Positions 1 to 8,877 are shown, counted from the first letter of the stretch. The stretch is 35,383 nt of DNA from Euplotes aediculatus (GCA_030463445.1 JAQGFW010032798.1:1-35383), one strand, 5' to 3'. Notes: generated from the sequence alone by a model not told the origin. Numbers and translations are program-made.

Positions 1-1722
1 GACCAATTGGTTTGGGATGTAGGGCATCAAGCATACGGGCATAAAATCTTGACAGGCAGACGAGATTCTTTTCATACAAATCGGGTTTATAAAGGTATCT
101 CTGGTTTTCCGAAACGCAAAGAAAGCGAATACGATGCTTTTGGTGTAGGGCATTCATCTACTTCAATCTCGGCGGCTTTGGGTATGGCAATTGGGTCTAA
201 CCTCAACAAAGAAAAACGCCAACACATTGCCGTAATCGGTGATGGCTCAATGACCGCAGGAATGGCTTTTGAAGCAATGAACCACGCAGGCTCACTCAAA
301 GATTCCAACCTGTTGATTATCTTGAATGATAACTGCATGGCAATAGACCCCAATGTAGGGGCTTTGAAAGAGTACCTGACTGATATTACGACTTCACATA
401 CATACAATAAAGTAAAAGATGACGTTTGGAATCTGCTTGGTAAAATGAGCAAATTCGGCAAAAGTGCCAGAGAAATTGTACAAAAAGTAGAAAATGCCAT
501 GAAAGGGGCATTGCTCAGTCAAAGTAATTTCTTTGAAGCACTTAATCTTCGTTATTTTGGACCTATTGATGGGCATGACATTGACCATTTGGTGAGTGTT
601 CTGAATGACCTAAAAGATATTCCCGGACCCAAAATTCTTCATTGCCTAACCGTAAAAGGTAAAGGTTACGCTCCAGCCGAAAAAGACCAAGTAAAATGGC
701 ACGCACCGGGGCTTTTTGATAAAGTAACGGGCGAAATCAAGAAAAAAACTTACGATACACCTCAGCCACCCAAATACCAAGATGTCTTTGGGCATACGAT
801 TGTAGAATTAGCCGAAAAAAATACAAAAATAGTGGGTGTTACACCTGCGATGCCGTCGGGTTCGTCATTGAATATCATGATGAAGGCTATCCCCGATAGA
901 GCATTTGATGTAGGTATCGCCGAGCAACACGCCGTTACGTTTTCGGCAGGTATGGCAACTCGTGGGCAGGTAGTTTATTGTAATATCTATTCGACATTTA
1001 TGCAGCGTGCCTACGACCAAGTCGTACACGATGTTTGTATCCAAGAGCTACCCGTGATTTTCTGTCTTGATAGAGCGGGTTTTGCAGGTGCCGATGGACC
1101 AACCCACCACGGAGCTTACGATATTGCGTATATGCGTTGTATCCCGAATATGGTGGTGGCCTCGCCGATGAACGAAGAAGAGCTACGAAACTTGATGTAC
1201 ACTTTCCAATTGGAGGATGTACAAAAACTTAAAACATCTTTCACGATTCGATACCCACGTGGCGAAGGCGTGATGCCAGATTGGAGAAAGCCTTTTGAAC
1301 GCCTCGAAATCGGCAAAGGACGTAAGATTAAAGACGGTGAAGATGTAGCGATTTTGACAATCGGGCATATCGGCAATTATGCAGTAACTGCCTGTGAAAT
1401 GCTCGAAAATCAAGGAGTCAGTGCCGCTCATTACGATTTACGTTATGTGAAACCTCTCGACGAAGAAATGCTGCACGAGGTTTTCCAGAAGTTTGATAAG
1501 GTCGTAACGGTTGAAGACGGCTGTTTGATGGGCGGAATGGGTAGTGCAGTGGTAGAGTTTATGGCCGAACATGGCTACATGGCTCGTGTAAAAAGATTGG
1601 GTATTCCTGATAGGATTGTAGAGCATGGCGAGCAGATAGAACTACACCGTGAATGTGGTTTCGACCCAGACGGAATTGCTCAATCTACCAAAGAATTGGT
1701 TTTGAGTAGCGTTTTAGTGTAG
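1..1722 (+). CDS. dxs: 1-deoxy-D-xylulose-5-phosphate synthase (5' end outside window)
   Basis: Makes DXP from pyruvate and glyceraldehyde 3-phosphate with thiamine diphosphate, the first step of the MEP isoprenoid pathway, in the cytosol. The frame is open from base 1, beginning DQLVWDVGHQAYGHKILTGR, a stretch that normally lies about 65 residues into the enzyme, so the real start is upstream of the window. Seen in the sequence: the thiamine-diphosphate GDG...NDN motif (GDG near residue 80 of this fragment, followed by MTAGMAFEAMNHAG), the AEQHAVTFSAG segment carrying the conserved catalytic glutamate, and DRAGFAGADGPTHHG in the pyrimidine domain. A transketolase C-terminal domain ends at 1722. 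A strong hairpin terminator follows, so it is probably not co-transcribed with the next gene. Very confident in function. Confidence 0.97.
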   Translation, partial: DQLVWDVGHQAYGHKILTGRRDSFHTNRVYKGISGFPKRKESEYDAFGVGHSSTSISAALGMAIGSNLNKEKRQHIAVIGDGSMTAGMAFEAMNHAGSLKDSNLLIILNDNCMAIDPNVGALKEYLTDITTSHTYNKVKDDVWNLLGKMSKFGKSAREIVQKVENAMKGALLSQSNFFEALNLRYFGPIDGHDIDHLVSVLNDLKDIPGPKILHCLTVKGKGYAPAEKDQVKWHAPGLFDKVTGEIKKKTYDTPQPPKYQDVFGHTIVELAEKNTKIVGVTPAMPSGSSLNIMMKAIPDRAFDVGIAEQHAVTFSAGMATRGQVVYCNIYSTFMQRAYDQVVHDVCIQELPVIFCLDRAGFAGADGPTHHGAYDIAYMRCIPNMVVASPMNEEELRNLMYTFQLEDVQKLKTSFTIRYPRGEGVMPDWRKPFERLEIGKGRKIKDGEDVAILTIGHIGNYAVTACEMLENQGVSAAHYDLRYVKPLDEEMLHEVFQKFDKVVTVEDGCLMGGMGSAVVEFMAEHGYMARVKRLGIPDRIVEHGEQIELHRECGFDPDGIAQSTKELVLSSVLV

Positions 1723-1754
1723 AAATTTAGCAAATCTGATAATATTGTACCAGC

Positions 1755-1793
1755 TAAAACATCCGATGCACTACCATCGGATGTTTTATTTTT
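1755..1793 (+). terminator. Intrinsic terminator after dxs
   Basis: Perfect 14-bp stem (arms 1755-1768 and 1775-1788, core aaaacatccgatg / catcggatgtttt) with a 6-nt loop, running straight into a T-rich tail. It sits 32 bp after the dxs stop. Confidence 0.85.
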
Positions 1794-1830
1794 ATTACCT
1801 TTACGCCACAAACTAATTACTCCAAATACT

Positions 1831-3207
1831 ATGTTTTCTGCCCAAACTTATACCGAACGCCGTAACCACCTTAAAAAAGAAGTAGGTAAAGGACTCATTC
1901 TCATCATGGGGAATGAAGAAGCCCCGATGAACTACCACGACAATACTTACCGATACCGCCAAGATAGTAATTTTTTGTATTTTTTCGGGATTAGTCAAGC
2001 AGGTCTCAATGCTATTATTGACTGTGACTCGGGCGAAGAAATCATCTTTGGGCATGAGTTTACAATGGATGATATTATTTGGGTTGGACCTCAGCCTACA
2101 CTTGCCGAAATAGCTCGCAAAGTAGGCGTTTATCGTACTGAAAGTCCTGAAAAACTACCTTCACGCATCAAAAGTGCTAAATTATTGCATTTCACGCCCC
2201 CGTATCGCTACGATAATATGTTTAGGTTGAGCGAATGGATGGGTATTGCGGTTGGGCAATTAAAAGAAAAAGCATCGGTTGATTTGATAAAGGCAATCGT
2301 TGGGATTCGTTCTTACAAATCTGCTGAAGAAATTGTACAAATGGAAGACGCCGTAAACATAACACGTGAGATGCACATGACGGCTTTTCAACTGACAAGA
2401 GACGGTAGAAAAGAATACGAAATCGTATCGGCGATTCATGCAAAAGCCCTCGAAATGGGCGGAGATTTGGCTTATCCTGCTATTTTTTCGATGAATGGAC
2501 AAACTCTGCATAACCATTACCACGGCAATACGCTCGAAAACGGAAGATTAGTAATCAATGATTCGGGGGCCGAAAATAAAATGTTTTATGCAGGAGATAT
2601 TACCCGAACGATTCCGGTGGCGAGGAGATTCTCCGATAAACAAAAAGATTTTTATAATTTGGTTTTGAAGATGGAAACGTCGGCTATTGCGGCTCTCAAA
2701 CCCAATATTCAGTATAGAGAAATCCACTTGATGGCGAACCGAATCATGCTCGAAGGTCTCAAAGAAATGGGTTTTTTGATGGGTGACGTCGAAGAAATGC
2801 TCAATTTGGGAGTGCAAGGTTTGTTTATGCCACACGGGCTCGGACACATGATTGGGCTTGATGTACACGACATGGAAGACTTGGGCGAAAACTACGTTGG
2901 CTACCGTGAAGGACTCGAAAGAAGTACCCAATTAGGCTTGAAATCGCTGCGTTTGGCTCGTGAACTCGAAGAAGGATTTGTCCTGACGGTTGAGCCGGGT
3001 CTTTATTTTATTCCAGAATTGATTGATAAATGGAAAGCCGAAGACAAGTTTACTAATTTTATTAATTATTCGAGATTAGAAAACCTAAAAACATTTGGTG
3101 GAATCCGTATCGAGGATAATTGCTTGATAACTGCCGATGGGTATAAAGTTTTGGGCCGTCAGATTCCGAAAAAAGCTGAGGAGGTCGAAGCTTTAGGAAA
3201 TACCTAA
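1831..3207 (+). CDS. pepP: Xaa-Pro aminopeptidase (aminopeptidase P, M24B family)
   Basis: Cytosolic metallopeptidase that removes an N-terminal residue preceding proline. The N-terminal part (about 1-140) is the aminopeptidase P N-domain, and about 170-445 is the pita-bread M24 catalytic domain. All five metal ligands can be placed: D244 (VINDSG), D256 (YAGDITRT), H339 (PHGLGHMIG), E388 (TVEPGLY) and E428 (GIRIEDN). H227 fits the substrate-binding histidine. At 458 residues it has normal length. It starts at the ATG 43 bp after the dxs terminator. A near-consensus -7 element (TAccTTTa, 1796-1803) lies 28 bp upstream, suggesting its own short-leader promoter. No signal peptide is seen. Function is certain at family level; exact dipeptide preference cannot be read. 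Confidence 0.95.
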   Translation: MFSAQTYTERRNHLKKEVGKGLILIMGNEEAPMNYHDNTYRYRQDSNFLYFFGISQAGLNAIIDCDSGEEIIFGHEFTMDDIIWVGPQPTLAEIARKVGVYRTESPEKLPSRIKSAKLLHFTPPYRYDNMFRLSEWMGIAVGQLKEKASVDLIKAIVGIRSYKSAEEIVQMEDAVNITREMHMTAFQLTRDGRKEYEIVSAIHAKALEMGGDLAYPAIFSMNGQTLHNHYHGNTLENGRLVINDSGAENKMFYAGDITRTIPVARRFSDKQKDFYNLVLKMETSAIAALKPNIQYREIHLMANRIMLEGLKEMGFLMGDVEEMLNLGVQGLFMPHGLGHMIGLDVHDMEDLGENYVGYREGLERSTQLGLKSLRLARELEEGFVLTVEPGLYFIPELIDKWKAEDKFTNFINYSRLENLKTFGGIRIEDNCLITADGYKVLGRQIPKKAEEVEALGNT

Positions 3208-3223
3208 TCTTTTTATATTTGAT

Positions 3224-3268
3224 TTAACGCTGACAGTGGCTCAAAACTCTGTCGGCGTTGAGCGTTAA
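3224..3268 (+). terminator. Possible hairpin terminator after pepP
   Basis: Two alternative pairings: aacgctgacag (3226-3236) with ctgtcggcgtt (3249-3259, one G-T pair), or ttaacgct (3224-3231) with agcgttaa (3261-3268). The tail is aaaactttt, not a clean T run, so termination is uncertain. Confidence 0.35.
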
Positions 3269-3299
3269 AACTTTTAAGACCAAAATTTATAAAGAATCT

Positions 3300-3307
3300 T
3301 ATATTTG
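3300..3307 (+). promoter_or_regulatory. Bacteroidota-type -7 promoter element (TAtaTTTG)
   Basis: Exact match to the TAnnTTTG -7 consensus, 35 bp before the start of the 3342 gene, implying a leader of roughly 30 nt. No convincing TTTG -33 box is seen at the right spacing. Confidence 0.4.
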
Positions 3308-3341
3308 ACATACTTCTACAATTTTTTTAAAATGCTATACC

Positions 3342-3872
3342 ATGAAAAAACGCCTTACTTTTTTGCTTGTGATAATCGGTATTTCAGCGGGTTTTGCCCA
3401 AACAAAATTCTCAGAAAAAAAAGCTGGACATGTATTTTTTGTATCGGTGCCAGACTACATGATTAAGACAATTAGTCTCAATGATGCCGCAACGTTACAG
3501 TATATGAATGCTACCAAAAACGCCTATGTAATTGTTATTGCAGATTCAAAAGAAGATTTAGAACTATCGGGACAAAAGTTTGAATCACCCCAAGATTTCC
3601 ACGATACAAATATAGAATCATTAAAAAGTCCAGAAAACTCACCCGTTGAGACCAAAGAAATAACTTTTGAAGTAAACGGAAATAAATATTTTCAATCTGA
3701 ATTGAAATCATCGCTTCCGCAAGATGATGGTTCAAAAATGGATATTAGTTATTTGGTAACTTATGTAGAAACTAAAACGCATTTTTACCAGATTTTGTGC
3801 TGGACGCTGACACCTAACTTTAATACACAACTTCCAGATTTTAAGAAAATTGCTTCAAGTTTGAGAGATTAA
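3342..3872 (+). CDS. Small secreted protein, possibly DcrB/PsbP-like fold
   Basis: 176 residues. The first 19 form a textbook signal peptide (MKKR, a hydrophobic run, cleavage after GFA before QTKF), so the mature protein is exported to the periplasm. There is no lipobox cysteine. The mature part is about 157 residues, mixed alpha/beta, with AGHVFFVSVPDYM near the start and a C-terminal THFYQILCWT...DFKKIASSLR stretch. That layout resembles small DcrB/PsbP-like proteins that end in a helix of the form FxxIxxSL; this is only a pattern impression. It stands alone between pepP and the TonB receptor gene, with its own -7 element upstream. Function unknown; being a real gene is well supported by the signal peptide and codon use. 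Confidence 0.8.
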   Translation: MKKRLTFLLVIIGISAGFAQTKFSEKKAGHVFFVSVPDYMIKTISLNDAATLQYMNATKNAYVIVIADSKEDLELSGQKFESPQDFHDTNIESLKSPENSPVETKEITFEVNGNKYFQSELKSSLPQDDGSKMDISYLVTYVETKTHFYQILCWTLTPNFNTQLPDFKKIASSLRD

Positions 3873-3982
3873 GATTTTATAATTACGAAAACATAATAAT
3901 AATATTTTAAAAAATATTAAAACATACTAAACAATTTATGTGTAAATATGTTTTAGATAAATATACGTTAAAATTATTAATC

Positions 3983-6418
3983 ATGTTTCGTAAAATATTT
4001 ATCCTAATTTTTGCATTTTTCCCTCTGTTTGTAGCTGCCCAACGCACGGGCGAGATTCAGGGAAGCATCAAAGACCGTAAAACACAAGAAGCCTTGATTG
4101 GTGTAACGGTACAAATCGAAGGCTTGCAAAAAGGTACTCAAACCGATATTGATGGCAATTTTAAACTCACAGGTGTACCAGTGGGTAGCTACAATATCAA
4201 AACTTCGTTGGTTGGGTACAAATCGCAAACCAAATTTAATATTGTTGTTACATCGGGTAATACCAATTTTGTCAATTTCGAGTTAGAAGACGAATCGGCT
4301 CAGTTGCAAGAGGTCAAGGTGGTTGTCAATCGTTCGGTTTCGGTGGCATCGGTCGAGACTCCCAACTCGATTCAGAAACTTAGTACCGAAGAAATCAAAA
4401 ATAACCCTGGGGGTAACTTCGATATTTCGAGGGTAATTCAAGTTTTGCCCGGTGTTGGCGGAACGGCTGGCTCGGTTGGGGGGGTTCGTAATGACTTGAT
4501 TATTAGAGGTGGAGGCCCCAACGAAAACGTCTTTTATTTGGATGGAATCGAGATTCCTGTTATCAATCACTTCACTACACAAGGAGCATCGGGCGGCCCG
4601 ACGGGTATTCTGAACGTTTCGTTTATCGAAGACGCCACGTTGAGTTCGAGTAGTTTCAATGCTCGATATGATAATGCACTTTCGTCGGTATTGCAATTTA
4701 AACAACGTGACGGAAACCCCGACCGTTTTTCAGGTAATGTTCGTCTCAGTGCAACCGAACTGGCTGGTACATTCGAGGGGCCACTCTCTAAAAAAACTAC
4801 GTTTTTGGCATCGGTTCGTCGTTCGTATCTACAATTGTTATTTTCGGCTCTTGATTTGCCAATTCGCCCAAATTATTGGGATTTTCAGTACAAATTGACC
4901 CATAAAATTAATAAAAAGACAACTTTGACCGCCATCGGTGTAGGAGCAATTGATGAGTTCTCTTTCGGAGTACCCAAAGAGCCAGATGCCAGCAAAGAGT
5001 ATATTCTACGAGCTTATCCATTTATCAACCAGTGGAATTACACGGTAGGACTTTCACTCAAAAGATTGCTCGAAAACGGCTACATGAATATTTCATTGAG
5101 CCGAAATATGTTTGACAATGAACTGAATAGATTTGAAGACGGACGCAACAACGACCCAACGGCGTTGGTATTGAACAGTAAATCGTGGGAGATTGAGAAT
5201 AAATTGAGACTGGATGTCAATAAATTTATCGGAAAATGGGAGTATAGCTACGGTGCGGTGTTGCAATACGTGAAATATACCAATGATTTCTTTAATATCA
5301 TCCGCCGTGAAATCACAAGTGCAGATGGGCAGGTGATTCAGCCCGGAATCCGTGCGGACTTCAATACAGGGATAAACTTCTTGAAATACGGAGCATTCGG
5401 GCAGGTCTCTCGTAAGTTCCTCGACGAAAAAATCAACCTTTCAGCTGGTTTACGTACCGATATGAACTCATTTACGACAACGGGAAATAACCCACTCGAA
5501 ACACTTAGTCCGAGGCTTTCGTTGAGCTATCAAGTGGCCGACAAATGGCGTATCAATGCTTCGGCAGGTCGATATTTCAAAGTGCCAATCTATACCGTTT
5601 TGGGTTATCAGCAAGACGGAAAATACGTTAATAAAGATAATAAATACATCCGTTCTGACCATTTCGTAACGGGTATTGAGTTTATTCCGACTCCGCAAAC
5701 CCGTATCACCGTCGAAGGTTTTTATAAGAAATATGCCAATTACCCAATTTCGCTCCGTGATGGAATCTCGTTGGCAAACCAAGGCGGAGATTTTGGAGCA
5801 ATCGGTAACGAGCAAGTCGTGAGTATTGGCGAAGGCCGTAGCCGTGGTTTGGAGTTTTTCTTTCAGCAAAAGCTCACCAAAAACTTCTTTGGGGTGCTTT
5901 CTTATACGCTTTTCAAGAGTGAATTTGCTGGTCGAGACGGCAAATACATTGCCTCGGCGTGGGATACTCGCCATTTGATTTCGACCCAAGCGGGCTACAA
6001 ATTCAAGAAAGGTTGGGAGTTGGGCTTGAAATGGCTTTATCAAGGCGGGGCCCCTTACACGCCTTTCGATTTGGCGGCATCGCAACGCAATTATGCCCTA
6101 CTCGGTACGGGTGTTTTAGATTACACAAGGCTAAATTCGGTGCGTTTGCGTGCATTTAATCGTTTAGATTTCAGATTGGATAAAAAATGGAATTATAAAC
6201 GCACTACACTCGATGTATTCATTGATATTCAGAACTTACTTTTGGCTAAGAACCCAGCCGTGCCGCAATATACATTTGAGCGAAACGCCGATAATACAGG
6301 TTTCAGAACAATTGATAACTTGCCATTGCGAGGCGATGGCTCAAACGCCGTGCCATTAATCTTGGCAAACGAAGACGCTATACCAACCCCAAGTATCGGA
6401 ATTGTGGTGGAGTTTTAG
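3983..6418 (+). CDS. TonB-dependent receptor with carboxypeptidase-like regulatory domain
   Basis: Outer-membrane gated channel driven by TonB-ExbBD. The start at 3983 is chosen because MFRKIFILIFAFFPLFVAAQ is a clean signal peptide; an ATG 45 bp upstream (3938) would add 15 residues in front of it. Domains of the 811-residue product: signal peptide 1-20; a CarboxypepD_reg-like beta domain about 23-105 (GEIQGSIKDRKTQEALIGVTV, TDIDGNFKL); a plug about 120-230 (RVIQVLPGVGG, NDLIIRGGGPNENVFYLDGI); then a beta barrel ending in ...SIGIVVEF with terminal Phe. It lacks the SusC signature and has no SusD neighbour, so a siderophore, vitamin or peptide substrate is as likely as a glycan. A G7 tract lies in the plug (see findings). 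Confidence 0.93.
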   Translation: MFRKIFILIFAFFPLFVAAQRTGEIQGSIKDRKTQEALIGVTVQIEGLQKGTQTDIDGNFKLTGVPVGSYNIKTSLVGYKSQTKFNIVVTSGNTNFVNFELEDESAQLQEVKVVVNRSVSVASVETPNSIQKLSTEEIKNNPGGNFDISRVIQVLPGVGGTAGSVGGVRNDLIIRGGGPNENVFYLDGIEIPVINHFTTQGASGGPTGILNVSFIEDATLSSSSFNARYDNALSSVLQFKQRDGNPDRFSGNVRLSATELAGTFEGPLSKKTTFLASVRRSYLQLLFSALDLPIRPNYWDFQYKLTHKINKKTTLTAIGVGAIDEFSFGVPKEPDASKEYILRAYPFINQWNYTVGLSLKRLLENGYMNISLSRNMFDNELNRFEDGRNNDPTALVLNSKSWEIENKLRLDVNKFIGKWEYSYGAVLQYVKYTNDFFNIIRREITSADGQVIQPGIRADFNTGINFLKYGAFGQVSRKFLDEKINLSAGLRTDMNSFTTTGNNPLETLSPRLSLSYQVADKWRINASAGRYFKVPIYTVLGYQQDGKYVNKDNKYIRSDHFVTGIEFIPTPQTRITVEGFYKKYANYPISLRDGISLANQGGDFGAIGNEQVVSIGEGRSRGLEFFFQQKLTKNFFGVLSYTLFKSEFAGRDGKYIASAWDTRHLISTQAGYKFKKGWELGLKWLYQGGAPYTPFDLAASQRNYALLGTGVLDYTRLNSVRLRAFNRLDFRLDKKWNYKRTTLDVFIDIQNLLLAKNPAVPQYTFERNADNTGFRTIDNLPLRGDGSNAVPLILANEDAIPTPSIGIVVEF

Positions 6419-6426
6419 GGCTTTAT

Positions 6427-6457
6427 CTCGTGGCATACTGCTGGAGTATGCCACGGG
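6427..6457 (+). terminator. Stem-loop after the TonB receptor gene
   Basis: Perfect 11-bp inverted repeat cgtggcatact (6429-6439) / agtatgccacg (6445-6455) with a 5-nt loop, extendable by two pairs, 10 bp after the stop. No T run follows, so it may be a mRNA 3'-end stabiliser or a non-canonical terminator. Confidence 0.55.
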
Positions 6458-6675
6458 GTTATTGGAGTACTTTTATAATCTTTACGGAACTACAAAGTTA
6501 TTATCGAAAAAATGGGATGTAGATGACCATAATCTTCGCTGAAAATCTAATAAAAACCTGTGTTATCAATACGGTCTGCCGTTGCAGTCCCAAAGCTTGC
6601 AACAATATTTTTATAGTTTTGAAACTTTTATTAACCTTAGACTAAATTCTTTTTCTCAACTCCTCAACCTTGATT

Positions 6676-6776
6676 TTATAATCTATCTAATTCATCATCA
6701 AGTCTGATGTAGAACTCTACTCTTTTTACACCATCTGGCATTGGATAGAATCACAAATAAGCCTATCTTTTAGCAT
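6676..6776 (-). other. Possible short gene remnant
   Basis: On the minus strand the interval 6750-6676 reads PMPDGVKRVEFYIRLDDELD, a protein-like stretch (charged, alternating) of 24 codons before a stop, and an overlapping frame just upstream also opens with an ATG at 6776. The fragment is too short to name a family. It could be chance in AT-rich DNA. Confidence 0.25.
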
Positions 6777-6979
6777 GAATCAGTAGCAAATAAGACAGAT
6801 ATTTTAATGATATAATTTGTGTAACTGTAAAAAAACAGAAATATAGAATATACAATTTTAAATCTTAAAACCAAAAACCTGTTATATTCAAACAAAATGA
6901 CTTCATTATTCGCAACAAGTTATCACTGAAGGCATTTCAAATATCAGTAAAACCAAATAGTGAAATGTGAGTTAAATTT

Positions 6980-7120
6980 ATGGAATTTGCCGAAGATGTA
7001 GAGATTATAGAATCAGAGAGAATAAAAAGAGAATTGCTGAAAAATATTTTAACAATCTATAATCGCATCTATGTTTTCATTGATAGATTCGTTGTGAAAA
7101 TCATCGGTTTTTGGGAATAA
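6980..7120 (+). CDS. Small ORF of 46 codons, uncertain
   Basis: Begins MEFAEDVEIIESERIKRELL and ends IIGFWE. The composition is protein-like, with an acidic start and then an amphipathic basic/hydrophobic helix. There is no promoter element or neighbour support, and it lies in the gene-poor stretch, so it may be a remnant rather than a working small protein. Confidence 0.2.
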   Translation: MEFAEDVEIIESERIKRELLKNILTIYNRIYVFIDRFVVKIIGFWE

Positions 7121-7316
7121 TAAAATATTGAATTGTTGGGCAAAACTCCACTCAAAATTGAATTATTCAGAATCCCAAATATCTGTAATAAGTTTCTAAA
7201 AAAATGGGATTAGCGATAAATACTCAAAATCAGTGGATTTGAAAATTTGCTTACGTGGCGAATATGTTGGATATTGTAGTCAGATTTCGTTAACCTAAAA
7301 CCCTAAATTTTATTCC

Positions 7317-8057
7317 ATGAAAACCATAGATGAAGTCATCAATCACCTGACCGAGATTGTAGCTTGGGCTGAGCAAACACAATCGCCGATGGGTTATTTT
7401 GCATCGCTCTACCGAGCAATGACCATTGCAGTGAAAGAAGGTATCGCAAACGCAAAATTTGAAGATACCAAACGTATGGAAGAATTAGACATCCGATTTG
7501 CCCAACGATATATTGATGCCTTTGATGCGTACCAAAAAGGACAGAAAACAACGAACGCTTGGAAGAAGGCATTTGACTCAACAAAAAACAACAATATTGC
7601 ATTAATCCAGCATTTGATTTTGGGGATAAATGCCCACATAAACCTCGATTTGGCGATTGCCGCTGCCGAAACCGCCCCAAACGAAAAGATTTTTGGGTTA
7701 CAGAACGACTTCAATAAAATCAATGCAATCATCGGCGAGTTGACCGAAAAAGTGCAGGATAAATTGGCCGAAATTTGGCTACCATTTAGGTTGATGGATG
7801 ATGCCCTCAAAACCCAAGACGAAGGGTTAATCAATTTTAGTATTTCTACTGCCCGTACGTTCTCTTGGGCATCAGCTTTGGCACTTGCTCCGATGAATTC
7901 TGCTCAAAAAGCCGATTACATTCTAAAAATGGATAATCGAGTTGCCCAAATCGCCGATAGAGTTATCAATCCGGGTTGGCTTTTGAGCAGTGCTTTGTGG
8001 ATGATTAGGGTGGGAGAAAGTGGCAATATCAGCCAAAAAATCAAGATTTTGGGATAA
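7317..8057 (+). CDS. DUF5995 family protein
   Basis: 246 residues, soluble and mostly helical, with no signal peptide or membrane segment. The signature LILGINAHINLDLAIA (about residues 100-115) matches the G(I/M)NAHIN(x)DL core I associate with the DUF5995 family, found in Bacteroidota and actinobacteria, whose function is not known. Other likely conserved parts are the N-terminal SPMGYFASLYRAMT, where the RAMT segment is typical, and FNKINAIIGE. The conserved His/Asn/Asp pattern hints at a metal or enzyme site, but this is inference. The gene starts at an ATG right after the gene-poor stretch and ends in a very strong palindrome shared with the convergent SDR gene. It looks monocistronic. 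Family call fairly confident, activity unknown. Confidence 0.75.
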   Translation: MKTIDEVINHLTEIVAWAEQTQSPMGYFASLYRAMTIAVKEGIANAKFEDTKRMEELDIRFAQRYIDAFDAYQKGQKTTNAWKKAFDSTKNNNIALIQHLILGINAHINLDLAIAAAETAPNEKIFGLQNDFNKINAIIGELTEKVQDKLAEIWLPFRLMDDALKTQDEGLINFSISTARTFSWASALALAPMNSAQKADYILKMDNRVAQIADRVINPGWLLSSALWMIRVGESGNISQKIKILG

Positions 8058-8059
8058 AA

Positions 8060-8107
8060 AACATTTCAATAGGATAGGGTTTGCAAACACTATCCTATTG
8101 AAATGTT
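8060..8107 (-). terminator. Long convergent-gene palindrome / terminator
   Basis: Perfect 18-bp arms (8060-8077 and 8090-8107). The 12-nt centre is itself mostly palindromic (gtttgcaaac), giving a 48-bp near-perfect palindrome. On the minus strand it is followed by a T run (from the A run at 8056-8061), so it fits best as the terminator of the SDR gene. The plus-strand side has no T tail. Confidence 0.75.
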
Positions 8108-8118
8108 GATACAGAAAT

Positions 8119-8877
8119 TTACCTCATATAACTCCCCGCATTTATATCAACGGTTGAGCCAGTGGCGTGGTCGAGCATACCACTGCACATGAGCGTTACG
8201 AGTGGCGAAATATCCGTTGGCTCGGTGAGTTTTTGCAGTGATAATTCTTTCAAAATAGCCCCTTCGCCATGCTCTCTGATAAATCCTTCTGCCATCTCGG
8301 TACGGGTAAAACCCGGAGCAATCGTAAATGCTTTGATGTTGGATTTACCAAACGACCTCGCCACCGAACGAGCCAACGAAACCATTCCGCCTTTCGATGC
8401 GGCATAAGCCAAATAATCCTCGGTCTCGCCCCTGAATGCTGCCCTCGAAGCAATGTAAATCAGCCTGCCGCCACCGTTTTCGGTAAAATGATTGATTCCT
8501 AATTTTGTCAATATCGCCGCCGAAGTTAGATTAACATCCATCGTTTTTTTCCAGACATCGAGCCAATCATCATCATTCATTTGCCAAGAATGCTCTTTAA
8601 AAATCCCTGCATTATTGATGATTGTATCAATCCTCCCGAAAGTATTTTTTACATCTTCAAATAACCTAAAACAATCTTTTTCATTCGATAAATCTGCCCC
8701 AAAAACCATTGCTCCGTTGCCTAATTCCTGTGCCATTTGCTCGGCATTGGCTCGGTTGCTATTGTAGTGAATCGCCACCCTTGCTCCCGAAGCTGCCAAT
8801 TGCGTAGCAATTGCTCTACCGATGCCGTTTGATGCACCCGTAACCAATATATTTTTTCCGCTTAAATCTATTTGCAT
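8119..8877 (-). CDS. SDR family NAD(P)-dependent oxidoreductase
   Basis: 252 residues, classical short-chain dehydrogenase of the 3-oxoacyl-ACP reductase type. Visible motifs: TGASNGIG at 13-20 (cofactor loop), NNAG at 88-91, catalytic S144, Y158 and K162 (YAASK), and PGFTRTEM after the catalytic helix. The reaction is reversible NAD(P)H-dependent carbonyl reduction or alcohol oxidation in the cytosol; the substrate cannot be read. It is not beside fatty-acid genes, so a dedicated FabG role is unlikely. R34-like or D34-like cofactor discrimination is unclear (HYNSNRAN after strand 2 favours NADPH). It is divergent from the phzF-like gene with a 161-bp spacer and convergent with the DUF5995 gene. 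A -7 element lies 29 bp upstream. Confidence 0.92.
   Translation of the reverse strand: MQIDLSGKNILVTGASNGIGRAIATQLAASGARVAIHYNSNRANAEQMAQELGNGAMVFGADLSNEKDCFRLFEDVKNTFGRIDTIINNAGIFKEHSWQMNDDDWLDVWKKTMDVNLTSAAILTKLGINHFTENGGGRLIYIASRAAFRGETEDYLAYAASKGGMVSLARSVARSFGKSNIKAFTIAPGFTRTEMAEGFIREHGEGAILKELSLQKLTEPTDISPLVTLMCSGMLDHATGSTVDINAGSYMR

Larger units (their letters stand above)
6460..7316. other. Gene-poor AT-rich stretch with short open fragments
   Basis: About 850 bp without a convincing gene. It holds short open fragments in several frames on both strands that read like protein but are soon interrupted: one on the minus strand around 6676-6776, a 46-codon plus-strand ORF at 6980-7120, and a roughly 33-codon plus-strand stretch at 7199-7297 just before the next gene. 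The 12-mer aaaaaatgggat occurs at both 6507-6518 and 7199-7210. No terminal inverted repeats or transposase are visible. Best reading: remains of one or more decayed host genes, or a long untranslated spacer. Confidence 0.5.

Noticed and set aside
3938-3982. Longer N-terminus of the TonB receptor
   Set aside because: It would put 15 residues before a perfect signal peptide; the ATG at 3983 is the better start.
5468-6085. Open frame of 205 codons on the minus strand opposite the TonB receptor
   Set aside because: It lies wholly inside a well-supported beta-barrel gene, its translation is rich in Arg, Cys and Phe with no domain, and it has no promoter or partner. It is a shadow of the receptor coding frame.
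8119-8877. fabG
   Set aside because: Motifs fit any classical SDR, and no fatty-acid gene is nearby, so no gene symbol is given.
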